Source: Dokdonella_A sp044227025
Lineage (GTDB): Bacteria; Pseudomonadota; Gammaproteobacteria; Xanthomonadales; Rhodanobacteraceae
Reading direction: 5' to 3'
Assembly (NCBI RefSeq): GCF_044227025.1
Contig: NZ_JBGAFX010000007.1
Location: forward strand, 186,001 to 250,000
DNA: 64,000 bases
Position numbers and translations under genes: made by a program. The notes below the pieces were generated by a model, which was not told the origin of the DNA, made no database searches, and saw only the letters and a list, made by a program, of their open reading frames with translations. This document shows positions 63,840-64,000 of this stretch, in pieces; positions within the stretch are counted from its first letter, which is position 1, and the number at the start of each line of letters is the position of its first letter.

Positions 63840-64000
63840 AGGAGCCGTATTGGCTCACGACGGCGGAATGCCTTGCGCTGCACGACATGATGCTCTCGCA
63901 ATACGGGGGCATCGCCGGCCTGCGCGATGAAAACCTGCTGGAGTCCGCGCTCGCCAAGCCGCGTCAGCTTTTTGCCTACCGCAAGCCTGGCCTGGCGGAG
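63836..64000 (+). CDS. Doc-type toxin, partial (Fic/DOC family)
   Basis: The first 55 codons of a gene that runs off the right edge: MKEPYWLTTAECLALHDMML, YGGIAGLRDENLLESALAKPRQLFAY. This is the N-terminus of the death-on-curing (Doc) family, with the conserved GLRDENLLESALAKP segment. The Fic motif HxFxDGNKR would lie beyond the window. Doc toxins phosphorylate EF-Tu. The upstream AbrB-type gene is the presumed antitoxin. Confidence 0.85.
   Translation, partial: MKEPYWLTTAECLALHDMMLSQYGGIAGLRDENLLESALAKPRQLFAYRKPGLAE

Overview
The window is GC-rich chromosomal DNA from a gammaproteobacterium, most likely of the Lysobacterales/Xanthomonadales (Rhodanobacteraceae- or Lysobacteraceae-like). 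That placement is an inference. It rests on the pilS-pilR / TfpX-type accessory gene / pilA arrangement, on kup sitting between ruvA and ruvB, on REP-type palindromes in many intergenic gaps, and on the ruvC-ruvA / ruvB-ybgC-tol-pal-cpoB-queE-queC-tRNA-Lys order. No rRNA or other species marker is present.

Positions 1-9200 (minus strand) form a type IV pilus region: pilS, pilR, a TfpX/TfpZ-like pilin accessory gene, a large MFS/spermidine-synthase-like fusion, pilA, and the 5' part of a GT-C-type membrane glycosyltransferase that runs off the left edge. A well-spaced sigma-54 site lies upstream of pilA, which fits control by the PilS/PilR pair encoded in the same cluster.

Positions 9.4-40 kb are core housekeeping genes. 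They include sucCD; a secreted protein with six Ig-like repeats and an inverse-autotransporter-like layout; nadE; bamD divergent from rluD; the chain rluD-pgeF-DUF4166-DUF393; clpB with a clear sigma-32 promoter; CDGSH, FmdB and DUF3011 proteins; aspS; a small lipase-like hydrolase; ruvC-ruvA-kup; ruvB-ybgC-tolQRA; a stand-alone copy of the TolA C-terminal domain; tolB-pal-cpoB; queE; queC; and tRNA-Lys(UUU). The queE-queC gap holds almost 0.8 kb of 78-bp and 75-bp tandem palindromic repeats. A telomere-like G/C-rich heptamer repeat precedes ruvB.

Positions 40024-47495 are a compact integrative element in tRNA-Lys, bounded by perfect 42-bp direct repeats. It encodes a tyrosine integrase, an excisionase-like protein, a primase-type zinc-ribbon protein, a RepA/RecA-like ATPase, a DUF5681 protein and several small proteins. 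At the far end are two lower-GC cargo genes: one with an HEPN-like motif, and a membrane-anchored protein on the opposite strand. The replication-type genes suggest a phage satellite or a small integrative plasmid.

Positions 47.5-64 kb are an accessory region. It has a conserved hypothetical protein, an HD-domain (p)ppGpp-hydrolase-like protein, and a seven-gene restriction/defence operon: hsdM-hsdS-GmrSD/DUF262-hsdR-YgjP-like metallopeptidase-HNH nuclease-small protein. After a TetR remnant comes an orphan toxin cassette: a signal peptide fused to the last part of an RHS core and a CDA-fold deaminase toxin, a coupled candidate immunity gene with a TTG start, and two related downstream genes, the first broken by an in-frame amber codon. 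A second copy of the TetR remnant closes this cassette. The window ends in an AbrB/MazE-type antitoxin and the start of a Doc-type toxin. The strongest leads are this RHS-deaminase cassette, the type I system with an embedded GmrSD-like gene, the tRNA-Lys element with its cargo, and the extra TolA C-domain gene.
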